From positions 9,543,501-9,607,500 of the forward strand of contig NC_087163.1 of the NCBI RefSeq assembly GCF_035594125.1: a stretch of 64,000 nucleotides of DNA, in the 5' to 3' direction. The stretch is from Scylla paramamosain (Eukaryota; Arthropoda; Malacostraca; Decapoda; Portunidae). The notes below the pieces were generated by a model. It saw only the letters and a program-made list of their open reading frames with translations, did not search any database and was not told where the DNA came from. Below, in pieces: positions 11,743 through 22,312 of the stretch. Both the position numbers and the translations under genes were made by a program. The first letter of the stretch is position 1. Each line of letters opens with the position of its first letter.

Positions 11743-12959
11743 GTTAGTTTTAATCTGTCTTTTATATCCTTATAGGAGGGAGTAGATAGGTAAAAGGTGC
11801 AGCAATGTTCAAACAGGAATTCCTGAGGCTATTTTTTTTCCATAATTATACTGTGTGTGAAGATCTTTAAATGAAGCAGCAAGGATAATTTTCAGAGGTG
11901 GGACCTGTTTGTTGTTATATTACACTGTTACTGACAAAGTTATATTTTTGAATAATAATAATGGTCTCATTAATTAACTTTTTTGTTCCATGAATTTATT
12001 GCATACTGAATTTTGGCTCAAGTGTATATCAGCTCCTCAGCACTGTCACTCATTGGTACTGCTTGTTATTTGGTCACTGGAACATTCAACAACCAATGAT
12101 GACCACTGATACAGGTAGCAGTGAATGCCTGGCTGGTAGGTTCACTACTGAGACAGAGCAGTTGGTGTGATTTGCTGCTGATATGGACAAAGCCAGCTTC
12201 AAAAGTTTTGGGGATTCAAGAAAATCTCCAGAAAAGTGATAAAAATGCAATAGGTTCACCAGTTGTTGGGAAGAAATGCTTCACTTTTATTTATTTACTT
12301 ATTTATTTCTAATACACAAGGGAGGCAAACCAAGAGCCAAAGCAAATTTAGGAAAAAAAAATCTAATTATCTCTACCAAAAAAAAAAAGAACGGAAATAA
12401 TGGGGAACTTGTATGTAGAGTTTTCCATCAGATGTCTCACAAGTCACTGGGCCATTGGATTGAAAAAAGCCACAACTTACCTTAACTTTCCTATGTTCAT
12501 GCAAGAAATCTTTGTTGAATTATCAGCACACACAACTGATATAGTCAATAAACTTTGTAGCAAAAATGTAGTAAATACCCATACTCATATATTTGTTGTA
12601 TTTTCCTGAAAACCAAGCCAGATTGTTCAGTACAGATTTTTTTCTCCCCATATAAAGAAAATGAGCCCTGCCTGTCCTCTAAAAATTTTCAACTTATATT
12701 AAACCCTTGAAAATGTATTAATAACTTCTTTAGTTTTAATAAATTTTTAATTAAGTCAATGAGTCATTAATGGTAGCATCAAGAAACTTTATCTGATTTG
12801 ATCTGGAAATAGTCTTGCTATTAATTATAAATAGAGGAAGATTTTGAGAGTTTTTATATGTACAATAGTATAAAGCATGTTTTCAGTGTTAATAGTGAGT
12901 GTGTTACATAGCCACCATTGACATACTGTAGCTTTACAAGTTCTTGTAAGTATTGAATA
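11743..12959. other. Non-coding, no gene seen
   Basis: AT-rich, with a TTTA-rich stretch near 12284-12310 and two A-runs (12351-12360, 12379-12390) around GGAGGCAAACCAAGAGCC, which may be a LINE 3' UTR remnant. Nothing else recognisable. Confidence 0.35.
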
Positions 12960-13134
12960 GTTGACATGATTCTGTGAAGAAGTTTAGTGAGGATGATTTT
13001 CTGGGAATGGAAGACTAAGGTACTTTTTGTGAGCCACCTCTATCATGATAGCATGAAAACAAGGAAAGTTAAACCAAGGTTATGAGCTTTGGAGTTTAGA
13101 GAAGGTACATGGAATGTATGCCTTGATGCTAGAG
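12960..13134 (-). mobile_element. Jockey-type LINE fragment, downstream half split by DIRS A
   Basis: On the minus strand the text reads IKAYIPCTFSKLQSS, then PWFNLPCFHAIMIEVAHKKY and LSLPFPENH. This matches the endonuclease-RT linker of the jockey copy at 19.2-20.3 kb. The upstream half of the same copy (VRGSSLCRVCNK) lies at 18297-18500 on the far side of DIRS A. The element is therefore the insertion target of A. Confidence 0.6.
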
Positions 13135-13137
13135 CCT

Positions 13138-13545
13138 TACTGAAGTACATGAGACTTACCGTAGGTCAGTTGAAATGTGCTTTGGATTTTGCGAGGCAAA
13201 TCATCTCTGCTAGATGGGAGCTTTCACATGAGACACGCTGCGCTTCGCTACACTGTCAGTCTTTAAAGAGTACAACCACCCACATGAATCATCACCTCCC
13301 AACCACTCAAGTCTGGAAAGTCACTGTGTCACTGGGAAACCCAAAATCCACCACTTAACAAAGGGAGGGAGCGTAGGGCATGTGAAAACTCCCATCTAGC
13401 AGAGGTGATTTGCCTCGCAAAATCCGAAGCACATTTCAACTGACCTACAGTAAGTCTCATGTACTTCAGTAATTTTACTTCAGTAAATCACCTGTCTGCT
13501 AGATGGCACTGTCACATGAGATTTTAAAGTCTTGTGGGTGTTGTA
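13138..13545 (-). repeat. DIRS A right end, inverted repeat and internal complementary region
   Basis: The right terminus occupies 13138-13237 and reappears inverted at 13381-13475 (shared words GAAGTACATGAGACTTAC, TTTTGCGAGGCAAATCA, GCTAGATGGGAG). Directly after, 13476-13535 is an inverted copy of the element's left end (TTTTACTTCAGTAAATCACC, CTAGATGGCACTGTCACATG), matching 18225-18293. So 13381-13535 is the joined right and left ends, the internal complementary region. The terminal inverted repeat proper (about 35 bases, GAGACACGCTGCGCTTCGCT) is at 13227-13265 and faces 18210-18250. Confidence 0.85.
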
Positions 13546-13701
13546 TTCATCTAATCCTGTCAAATGCCACATCATGTAAACAGGTGTAAACAAAACTCCC
13601 TAGGAGAGCCCAATCTTCATTATGGAAACATAACATTACCCTCACTGAATATAATAAATCAAAACATGTAAAACCCAACATAACATATACATAAACACGA
13701 A

Positions 13702-14700
13702 TTACACAGAACCCAGCACCGCCTCTTGAAATGGGTCTGTGTCCCAGAGTATATCCTTATTATAATGCCTAGCAAATGTGGCCTCCCGCATCCAACCAGC
13801 CTTGGCCATGATAGTGGAAATTGGCATGGCCAGCGCCTTGGCCATAGATGCCGAAGCAGGTCTTAACACTACCTGCAGTGAACCTCTTGGTGTCAATCCC
13901 ACACCTATCTAACATTGTCGAGCCACCTGCCCACCCTGTCTTTAGAAACACTCCTATGAGGTTTTATGTAATTGATGAGTAGTTTCCCATCTGCATTCCC
14001 AAATTCTGCCCGGAGCTTCTCAGTTCTCACTATATTTTACTTCATGGTCATAAATACACACAGCCCTTTATCCTGAGTATTAGCTCCAAACTCAGTTGTC
14101 TGAACATTAAATTTGGACTGGCATTGCTTGATGTTACCCCCTAACAAAACTGAAACAGAGTCTTCTCCAAAGGCGATGTTCCTCAGCATTAACAAGTGCA
14201 ATGTTTGAACCCTGGCTGCTTGCGTCAGTGCCATCAGCATCACCAACTTGAGTGACAGGTCCTTCAAAGAAAGGCTGTGTAGCGGGTCCATGGTCCTTAT
14301 CCTCTGCAACACAGGTTTCATATCCCAGATCGCCGCATACCTGGGTGTAGAAGGGCGCAAGTTGAAAACACCGCGCAGAAACCTACTGATGAGACGGTGA
14401 TTCCCTGCCCTGCATCCTTCCACCATGATGCCTAGGACTGAGAGAGCCCCCCTCGCTGTGTTAATACTCTCATAGCCCACACCTCTGTGAAAAGTATGAG
14501 ACAAAAAATTTAAGATGTCGGCAACAGAGGGAGTAAGGGGATTATGTTCCCTCGACTACAAAAGTGTGACCACCTCTTGATGTTAGGGCTGTATTGTCTT
14601 TCAGTCCCTGGTTTCCAGGAAGCCATGATGATTTCCGTACCCTCTTCAGATACTCCACATGCTCCGAGTTGTGTCCTGACAGCTGACAAGCTGTCCTCTG
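13702..14700 (-). pseudogene. Tyrosine recombinase remnant, DIRS A
   Basis: Pieces of the recombinase in shifting frames. 14640-14510 gives GVSEEGTEIIMASWKPGTER and RWSHFCSRGN. 14504-14037 gives RGVGYESINTARGALSVLG, GNHRLISRFLRGVFNLRPST and ALTQAARVQTLHLLML, with the catalytic Arg in AARVQ and the beta-hairpin Lys region GNIKQCQSKF. The C-terminus at 13902-13702 is shifted; the box II region, read in its proper frame, has AGSVKTCFGI-like text and AGWMREATFARHYNKD carries the nucleophile Tyr. Frameshifts near 14505 and 13900 inactivate it. The enzyme would integrate the circular cDNA. Confidence 0.75.
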
Positions 14701-14822
14701 CAGAGGACGTATGCAGGAGCACATTCCTCCTGCTCCGTATGAGCCGAGGGTCCTCTACCAGCAGCCAAAGTAGCACGCTCATCCAAGATTGCAATGGCCA
14801 GAGGGGGAACGACAATCCATCC

Positions 14823-16569
14823 TCAGGCCCTTTCCCCCCTTAACTTCTGTAAACATCTAGGGATCAGAGAGAATGAAGGAAAGAGGTAAACTAATTCAAA
14901 CTGTGCCCATGGCATTGTAAAAGCATCAACATGGGCTGCCTCTGGGTCCAGTGTCCAGGGACAGAATTGAGCCACTTGCTTGTTTAAATGGGATGCAAAC
15001 AGGTTTATGTAAGGACTCTCAAAGATATTACACAACTCCTGAAATATCATCTTGTTTAGCTGCCACTCATGCCTGTCATTAAAGGAACGGGATGCAGCAT
15101 CTGCCAACACATTGTGCTTGCCCGGTATGTGAGAAGCTGTAATCCAGGCACCATTTCTAATGCACCAGTCCCATATACCAAAACAAATGTCATCATAAAC
15201 TACCAACTTAACGCTGCCCATCTCATTCACATAATTAATCACCGTAGTGTTATTACACAGCACCTTGATGTGCAATCATCTGAGGAGATGGGTAAAAGAT
15301 TTCAAGGTGAATAATATAGCCATTAGTTCACGTGCATTAATGTGCAAAAAGTACCTCATCAGGGGACCATTTGCCATTAGTAATGAGGCCATTGAGGCAA
15401 CCTGCCCTACCTAGATTTGATGCATCTGTAAACATCTCAATATCTGGTGCCTTTCTGAATATCTTCCTGTCCTGAGTCTCCAGTTTTGTAATCCACCAGT
15501 TCAAATCTGTCCTAATCTCATCAATAATATCCATCCATCCATTAAAATCTCCACACACCTTTTCCAAAGCCTTGATCTTTGCCCTTTCTATCCTTCTATA
15601 ATGCAGCTTCCCTATCTCTAGAGCTGGGATTGCTGCCACCAGGAATCCAACCACCCTAGCCACAACTCTAATTTTCTCTTTTGTTTTATTGACTAAAAGA
15701 GGTGCAGTGTTACAGAATCTTATCCCGCCTACACTCAGGCAGGGTAACTGTCATGGCAACCGAATTTGTCACATTGCCTAAATACTCTATATGTGTAGTG
15801 GGAATCAATACAGTTTCTCCACATTTATGCAGAAACCAACTCTCTGCAACAACTGAATAGTGTCATTCATGCACTCATAACACCCAGGCGAAGAGCTGCT
15901 ACACATAAGCGTATCATCTGTAAAACTAGTAATGGTGTGGCCCATCTTTCTTAGTGTTGAGAAAACAGGCTTCATAAGTTTTGTAAAGAGACAAGGTCCT
16001 TCCTAAATACCATTAGGCAGACAGGTGAATTGGTAGATCTTACCTGACCATCTGAAACAAAGATATTGCTGTTGTTCCTCTGCTATTCGCACTGAATAAT
16101 ATGCCTTCTTAAGATCAGTAGAGGCCATGAAATCATCTTGACTAACTAGCTGTATTGCTTGTTCAAAGGTTCTCCATCTTAAAGTGTTTATAGCCCACAT
16201 GCCTGTTCAGTTTCTCTAGATTTAACACCATCCTATAGTTCCCCATCTTATTCTTCCTCAGGAAGATGGGTGAAATGATTTGATGATCCTGTCTATGTGT
16301 CTCCTTGATGGCCTTTAAATCTAACAACTTACTAACCTCCTGATGCATAATAGCTGTCTCTTCCTCACTGAACACATACTGATATTCTCACTAAATAAGT
16401 GTCCAATACTATCCTCATCTATATCAAGATGACAGTGTACCATTATATCCAAAATGAACGGATCACTCGTAAGCTCATGCCACTCACAGACAAACTTGTG
16501 AAGTTGACCAGCTTCAAACTGCTGGCTCACCTGAGTTAACACCAGGGGTTGTGTTGACCCCAGCCTCAC
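14823..16569 (-). pseudogene. Reverse transcriptase / RNase H remnant, DIRS A
   Basis: Fragments in order on the minus strand: 16569-16321 (QFEAGQLHKFVCEWHELTSD, DPFILDIMVHCHLDID), 16375-16163 (ISPIFLRKNKMGNYRMVLNL), 16200-16003 (RT motif A STDLKKAYYSVRI, CLPNGI), a region to 15663 with the FTDD-type motif C and stops, 15663-15337 (VARVVGFLVAAIPALEIGK; RNase H Asp in MFTDASNLG), and 15275-14823 (VLCNNTTVINYVNEMG, where the Asp of the CDN box is Asn; HIPGKHNVLADAAS; LFASHLNKQ; YLFPSFSLI). Loss of the catalytic Asp in the CNN box and many frame breaks show it is inactive. Confidence 0.8.
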
Positions 16570-16574
16570 AAGTT

Positions 16575-17827
16575 TTTTGACGCCGAAGCTTGACTAGGAT
16601 AGGAGCACCTGGAATCACCTCTGGTGGTCATCCTGCGAGACCCGTAAGGTTGAAATCTGGAGGAGAAACCATGTGAGGGGGCCTTGCCAAAAAAGTTCTA
16701 CTGTCTACCCCCACCAAATCTGCCAGAGTTGGAAGCCCAAAATGGAGAAGGCTTCTTACTTGTGAACTTGCTTTTCAGCCTCTCTGCCTCTTCAATTTGC
16801 CTGGTGGCTTGGGAATGGTCATCCCCCAAACAGGAGTCCAGTCATGGGAGCCTTGTCTGAGCACAAGTGGGAATACTTGGGATTAATGTCCTGCTTGATG
16901 ACATGCCGCCGGGTCAATTTGTTTCGGAAGTGGGCATTACCTAGTGATGCCAAAGCATCATTAAGCATGGCCACCTCATGGGCCATAGCCAGATTGTCTT
17001 CATCATGAGCCACCTTGTTCAGGACTGTAAGGGACGACAACAATCATGGCAGCCTTAGTGATATCCTTTCCCACCTCACATAAGCAAAAGTTGGCTTTCC
17101 TCGCTTCCGCATGCAATGCGTCTAGCACCTGTGCGTTGCATTCCACTTGTGTTAATACGTGGCAATTACTGGGTCTCAGTGTCACATCATCCTCTATAAT
17201 GGCCTTGCAGTCCTCCTCTCACATGCCACTGACAAACAGGTGGTTCACCATTGCAGCAACCTCCTTGTCAAGTTCCTCTGAGACATTTTCCATGGGCCCA
17301 TAGTTCTTGGCACCTTGTAGTAAAATATTGCCACGGGGAACATCCCCCTGGACCTCCTCCTCCGCACTGTTGGCCTCCGACCTGGGAGATCTAAACCCAG
17401 AAAACCCCGCAGGTGACGCCTGAGAAACAAGCGCCAAATTAGTACTAGACAGAGGCAGGGGAGCAGCATGTTGAGCTTTATTAGTACTCACAGCCTTACT
17501 CTCCTTCTTAAGTTTGACCATGTCACTCCTCAATGCAGCTATAGCATCCATAATCAAGGCCAGAGTAGGAGCACTGCTGTCTTCTCCGGTGGAGGACAGG
17601 GAGGGGGGAGGTGACTGAGAAAAGCTGTTCCGCTTTTGGTGGAAATGTGACTCCTTGTCCAAACTCAACCACTCATGATGGTTAGAACGGCTCGTTGACC
17701 TGGAACAGTCCTTACCATGCCTACTGCCCTTGTGAAGGTCCTTGACATTTGAGGAGGAGCGGTACATGCCTGTAGGTCTTTCTCTGTCAGGACTGTGACC
17801 AGCAATACATGATGGCATGACGAACAT
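16575..17827 (-). pseudogene. Gag-like gene remnant, DIRS A
   Basis: Starts at 17827 (or 17818). N-terminal part is Ser/Arg-rich and basic (SPDRERPTGMYRSSSNVK, DCSRSTSRSNHHE), then a short helical stretch (LIMDAIAALRSDMVKLKKES), then GFSGFRSPRSEANSAEEEVQ and the conserved LLQGAKNYGPMENVSEEL. A stop replaces Arg in SGM*EED at 17219. The core continues at 17185-17003 and 17043-16819 (VAHDEDNLAMAHEVAML, PKYSHLCSDKAPMTGLLFGG) after frameshifts, and the Gly/Arg/Phe-rich tail runs to about 16575. The tail resembles RNA-binding RGG-type ends. It overlaps the start of the RT frame. Confidence 0.75.
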
Positions 17828-17989
17828 GTAAACAATGTCGCTGCAAGACGCTGCCTCTTCAAACAGCTGTTACTCTGCCTTCCCAACAGGCCACCTTAAC
17901 CGCTCCCTCAGGATAATGGGAAATAAAGTATTACAGGCTACAGGTAGCAGAAAACCCAGTCGCCCCAAACATGGAAAATAAGCTTGTAA

Positions 17990-18156
17990 TCTGCCCGCCC
18001 CTATACACAGATAATGGGGTTGGCAACAGCCTGCCCCTATCACAGTTAATGGGAGTGGCAACAGCCCGCCCCTATCATGGGTAATGGGTATTCACAACCC
18101 ACACCAACACAGGTAGTGTAATAGTTTATAACCTGCTCCTATCACGGATAACAGGA
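17990..18156 (-). other. Leader hairpin array, DIRS A (4 units)
   Basis: Four stem-loops at about 17993-18016, 18030-18053, 18064-18088 and 18131-18155. In minus sense the best unit (18155-18131) is CCUG, UUA, UCC, a 6-nt loop GUGAUA, GGA, G, CAGG. The 18088-18064 unit is CCCA, UUA, CCC, AUGAUA, GGG, G, CGGG with one mismatch. They lie between the left end and gag, as in the other four elements. Confidence 0.7.
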
Positions 18157-18204
18157 ATAGCAACAATGGACCAGCAGGCAGCTGGCCCAACATCCAATCA
18201 GTGT

Positions 18205-18293
18205 GGTGTCCACGTAGCTACTGACAGCGTGGCAAAGCGCAACGTGTCTCATGTGACAGCGTCATCTAGCAGACAGGTGATTTGCTGAAGTAA
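18205..18293 (-). repeat. DIRS A left end and inverted repeat
   Basis: 18225-18293 is the left terminus (in minus sense TTACTTCAGCAAATCACC, then CTGCTAGATGACGCTGTCAC). The 35-base inverted repeat to the right end (GAGACACGTTGCGCTTTGCC in minus sense) is next to it. The ATT core is at 18294-18296. Confidence 0.8.
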
Positions 18294-18296
18294 AAT

Positions 18297-18500
18297 TTTA
18301 ACTTTGTTACATACTCTGCACAGAGATGAGCCTCTGACACTGAAGCAAGGGTCATTCCACAAGAAATTAGCATAGTATATTCTCAGAAACATAATACCAG
18401 AGGCATCTTCACTTTGATGGCTCCTGAGGCAATATTGGAAAGATAGGACTTGTATGAGATGACAAGGCAAGGCAGACAAAAAATGTACTTAATTTCACTA
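18297..18500 (-). mobile_element. Jockey-type LINE fragment, upstream half split by DIRS A
   Basis: On the minus strand: APQEPSK-type motif, SEDASGIMFL, NDPCFSVRGSSLCRVCNK. This parallels DPPKAEVPLAFLPLL and CFHVRDSSLCVEC of the jockey copy at 19.2-20.3 kb. It continues across DIRS A to 13134. Confidence 0.6.
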
Positions 18501-18870
18501 ACACACAAAATACAGAGTTGTAGCAGGAGAAACTTGTGAGGAAGTAGGGTGGCTCAGTCTGATGGATGAGGCTCATGATAGTTGCATAATATGTGTGGTG
18601 AGTGCCTGTAATCATCTGCCAGGTGAGTCATATACCTGCACAACTTCACTTTGCTGAGGAGTCTTGTTGGCAGGTGCTGACTCATCAACCTGTGAGTATC
18701 AAAGCATCATGATCAATTCTCATCCATACACTTGAGTTTGAAGGAGATAGTATACACCTGACAAAATGGTAATTACTCGGAGGGAGGTTTCATGAGGTGG
18801 GTTTCACAGGTGGGTGCTGTGAGCTTGCTTTTCACCCAGCTGTGATCTCCCTTTGTATCTCACAATGCAA

Positions 18871-18942
18871 GACTCGGGCTAGTACAGTGGTAGCATGCTG
18901 GCCTTGGATTCTGAGATCTGCAGATTGAATCTCGCTCTGGCC
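18871..18942 (+). mobile_element. tRNA-like SINE head
   Basis: A 72-base stretch with a tRNA-like layout: GCTA-GTACAGTGG-TAGC forms a D arm (A-box like), a C-rich anticodon-arm region with CCTTGGATT follows, then a B-box like GATTGAATCTC. The B box departs from the consensus, and the acceptor stem does not pair well, so this is a tRNA-derived SINE head or fossil and not a working tRNA gene. The region to about 19065 (GAACATAAGAAATAAGGGAA, GCTGCAAGAAGCCACCAGGC) looks like a widespread decapod interspersed repeat, possibly its body. Confidence 0.5.
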
Positions 18943-19199
18943 TATGAGCATAAGCTGTTTACTGAGAGGGCTCATGTTCTGGAGAGCATCATAAGAACAT
19001 AAGAAATAAGGGAAGCTGCAAGAAGCCACCAGGCTTACATGTGGCAGTCCCTGTATCATGATGGATACTGGAACTGAAAGCCGACAAACTTTAACATTAT
19101 AAGGGAGTAATCACAACCTGCCCTCTAAAAACAACCCATCTTTCACACAACATATGCATTTAACATACACACACATCTCACTCAAAATTCAAAATTCAA

Positions 19200-20290
19200 A
19201 ATGATGACTCCTACACCAGCCTCAGAATCCTCAGTAGAGTGTCCATGATGGAATCCATACTGGTGATCAGATGATGCCATGAAGTGATAGATGTTTATGA
19301 ATCTTCATGTTGAAAGTGGATGAAAACTTTGGAAGGGCAGGAAATCAAAGCATTAGGTTGGTAGTTTGAAATATTAGACCAAATGTCTTTTTAGTAACAC
19401 ACTGAATGTAGGCAAACTTTCATCAGGAAGAAAAGCTAGATGCTGTCAGAGTTGTAAGGTGCAAACATGAAGGCACTGTTTCAGAGAACAATAAAAACAC
19501 CATCAGGCCCATAAACCTTCTGAGGATAGCCTGCAAGGGTTAATGTCAGCATGGGCATAGAAAACATCATTATGAAAGAGGCAGAGGGTTAAGAAGAGGG
19601 AGGAACAAGCCCTGAATAATCCAATGTAGAGTTTTTAACAAAAGTTTGAACAAAGAGATCAGCTTTAGACATAGATGTGATGGCAGTGGTGCCATCAGAT
19701 TACAATAGGGGAAGAAAAGATGAAAAAGAAAGTTGTTGGAGATATTTTTGGCTAGCTGCCAAAAGTCATGAGTAGAGTTACATTTAGAGAGATTTTGACA
19801 TTTTCTGTTGATGGAGTTTTGGCTAACTGGAGAACAGTCTAGGGATGACTTTGGACAGAATTAAAAAGTACATGAATTTCAGGTGGCCATCCCTCTATCA
19901 TATATAGCACAAGAACAGGCTGAGTTAAACCAAGATTTGGAAGATTTAGGGCAAGAGAATAAGTGAGGAATGTATACCTCCTTGCCAGACACAATGACCT
20001 CTGTTTTGCATTCAACACATAAAGACGAGTCTCTGACATGGAAGCAATAATCATTCTGTGGTCAGATTCTCTTAATTAGCAGAGGCAAAAATGCCAGAGG
20101 CACCTCTGCTTTAGGGGGATCCTGAGGAGGAATTAAAGCAGTAGGGGAAAATACAAATAGGAGGTTATGATGGGAGAAGCCCAATGGAGAAGACAGAGCA
20201 ATAGAATAAGCAGAAGGGTTATAGGTTAGGTAAAGGTCAAGAACATAGGGCATATATCCAAGATGGTTAGGGATATGAATTGTGATTCCA
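19200..20290 (-). mobile_element. Jockey-type LINE fragment (endonuclease end and linker)
   Basis: On the minus strand the text runs NHLGYMPYVLDLYLTYNPSA, then SSPLGFSHHNL (end of the endonuclease, the SDH box mutated to SHH), IPPQDPPKAEVPLAF, NDYCFHVRDSSLCVECKTEV, EVYIPHLFSCPKSSKSWFNS, CSCAIYDRG and on through a linker with many stops to about 19210 (GFHHGHSTEDS near 19250, resembling the GFRKGRSTGD box of the RT). It is a decayed, collapsed copy with internal losses. Confidence 0.65.
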
Positions 20291-20727
20291 AGGCTAGGTG
20301 TTTGTTAGCCAATATGATAATTTTGATAATTTTGTGTGAAAAATGTTTGTTTAGGTGCATGTAGTATAGTGTACAGGAAGAGGATATGTCTTTAGAGGAC
20401 ATGCTGTAATTGCCATGTTATGCTACTGAGAGAGAGAGAAACTGTCATTTGTGGCAGGGACAGCTACCACTTCCCCCAATAAATAAATGTGATGGTTGTT
20501 TCATGGCCTCAATCTTCATGCTTCTTCCTACCTACTGAATTTATGTGTAAATGAGTAGTAAGTATTGTTAATGTCTAGCTCAAAACACAGCTTATTATTC
20601 AGGTAGAACTCAGGTAGAAATTTTCAGACTGACTAATGACAGGATCATAAGACACTGATATGTGTATACTACACTTGTGGGTAGGGGGGGGGGTGATAGT
20701 CTAGGAATGGGAATATTAAAGAATGTG
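20291..20727. other. No gene seen
   Basis: AT-rich, with a G-run at 20685-20695. No protein-like text. Confidence 0.35.
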
Positions 20728-22247
20728 TGTATTTACTTAATTGTATTTACCTAGTTGTGGTTTGCAGGAGGGGAGTAATCTCATAGTATCCCTTCTCTGT
20801 ATCTATCCAGTTTGGTCTTAAAAGCATGGACAGTTTCGGCATTCACAACGTCTTCACTGAGTTCATTCCATTTGTTCACACTTCTGTGAGGAAAACTATG
20901 CTTCTTGATGTCTCTTCTACTGTTAACTTTCTTCAAATTCTTACTGCGTCCCCTTTTACTCTGTATGTCTTAATTTATAAAACATTCTTTGTCCATATTT
21001 TCCTTACCATTGATCATTCTATAGATGTTTATTAGATCCTCTCTCTCTCTCCTATTTTCAAGGGTAGGAATTTCCAACATTCTCAGTCTCTCTTCATAGG
21101 TTAACTTACTCAACTCCAGAACCAACTTAGTGACTGCTCTTTGTACTCTTTCTAATTTTCAGTAACTGTTACTCCCAAATCCACTTCCTCTTTTGATTTC
21201 TGTAACTTCACACCATCCATCTCATAATGATATTGTATTCTCTTCTTACTCTTACCAACCTCCATTACTTTACATTTACCTTATTTGATGGCTCATAAGA
21301 CACATTGGCTCATAAGACGCAACCAGTTTTGGCAGACATTGAAAGGAAAAAAAAAAGATGAATGAGCAGATTTAAGCTCTGAATATAAAGTGAAGGATTT
21401 CACCTGACATTTGAAGACTCCCACATGCATTTAGATCATTATTAGATCCCAATATTTTGCATTGAAAAACTTTTATATTTGCTAGTAGCCTACATACCAA
21501 TCCTGTTGTGAGGTGTAAACATGTACCTGGCATATGGCATCGGCAGTGACTGTGAGAGACTACAGAGATAATAAAGTTTGTTCATAAGAATGTTAAAAGA
21601 CAGGTGCAATTTTAATTGCATGAAAATGTGTCTTACCTCAAAGAGCAACGGCATCACACTGTAAAGAACACTGTGAAGCTTGCCCGTGTCACCAAGTTCG
21701 GTGCATAACCAACCACATGTTTGTTTTAGTACATGCAATGTGTGGTGCATGGTCACTTAGGCAAATTCTTCCTGACTGGTGTCATTTTATGTGAATTACT
21801 GCTAAATATTACCTATTATATATTGTTACTTTGAAAGAATGAGTTGTCTTGTGGTGTAGTACCAATCATCACTTTGTTTACATGTGCGAAGATATCTGGG
21901 GTTTAATTTTAGAGCCTCTGTTGCCATAGACTTACCACCAACTACTGCCTCAATGCTGAACCTTGGCCTCATAAGATGCAGGCTCATTTCCTGAATTTTT
22001 TTTTTTTTTTAAAGAAAAGGTGCATCTCATGAGCCATCAAATATGGTACTTAAATTGAATTCCATTTGCCAAAATTTATTCTATCTATTCATCTTATGTA
22101 AGTCATCTTGCACTACCATACGGTCATTTACATTTTCATCCCTTCTCATCAGCTTAGCATCATCTGCAAATAAGTTCATATAACTGTCTATTTCTTCATT
22201 TATGTCATTCACATATATTACAAACATTATCATTCCCAACACTAACC

Positions 22248-22249
<2 letters not shown>
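20728..22249 (-). mobile_element. LINE family 1, copy L6 (RT end to 3' tail), split by an inverted-repeat transposon
   Basis: Minus strand. 22249-22047 has the RT palm region (YVNDINEEIDSYMNLFADDA with neighbours), WQMEFNLSKCKV across the insertion point, then 21276-20728 with KSKKRIQYHYEMDGVKL, a thumb with frameshifts, LTYEERLRMLEIPTLE-like text, and the 3' UTR ending with the ACAACTAGGTAAATAC box and a short AC tail. Removing the 768-bp insert and one TA at 21279-22048 gives continuous LINE sequence. The 5' cut at 22249 touches the (GT)n tail of copy L7. Confidence 0.75.
21279..22046. mobile_element. Non-autonomous TA-flanked inverted-repeat DNA transposon (768 bp)
   Basis: Ends are inverted copies: left CCTTATTTGATGGCTCATAA, right (reverse complement) CCATATTTGATGGCTCATGA, followed by GACAC and GATGCACC. 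TA flanks both ends (21277-21278 and 22047-22048), as for the Tc1/mariner/pogo group. It lies inside LINE L6 and a single TA remains in the inferred empty site. The interior has no transposase-like frame, so it would depend on enzyme from another element. Confidence 0.75.

Positions 22250-22310
<61 letters not shown>
22250..22310. repeat. (GT)n microsatellite at a LINE 3' end
   Basis: About 30 perfect GT repeats. In minus sense it is the (AC)n tail of LINE L7, and its other edge touches the 5' cut of L6. Confidence 0.95.

Positions 22311-22312
<2 letters not shown>

Larger units (their letters stand above)
13138..18293 (-). mobile_element. DIRS1-like retrotransposon A (decayed)
   Basis: A 5.16-kb tyrosine-recombinase retrotransposon, sense on the minus strand. 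Left end at 18293, leader hairpins at 17990-18155, gag 17827-16575, RT/RNase H 16569-14823, recombinase about 14700-13702, complementary region plus right end at 13545-13138. Every gene has several stops or frameshifts, so this is the oldest of the five. It sits in a jockey-type LINE whose two halves flank it. The left junction shows the ATT core. On the right the ATT is missing and the element end (CAGTA in minus sense) runs straight into target AGGCTC. Confidence 0.85.

Noticed and set aside
18871..18942. Functional tRNA gene
   Set aside because: B box and acceptor stem are poor; better explained as a SINE head.
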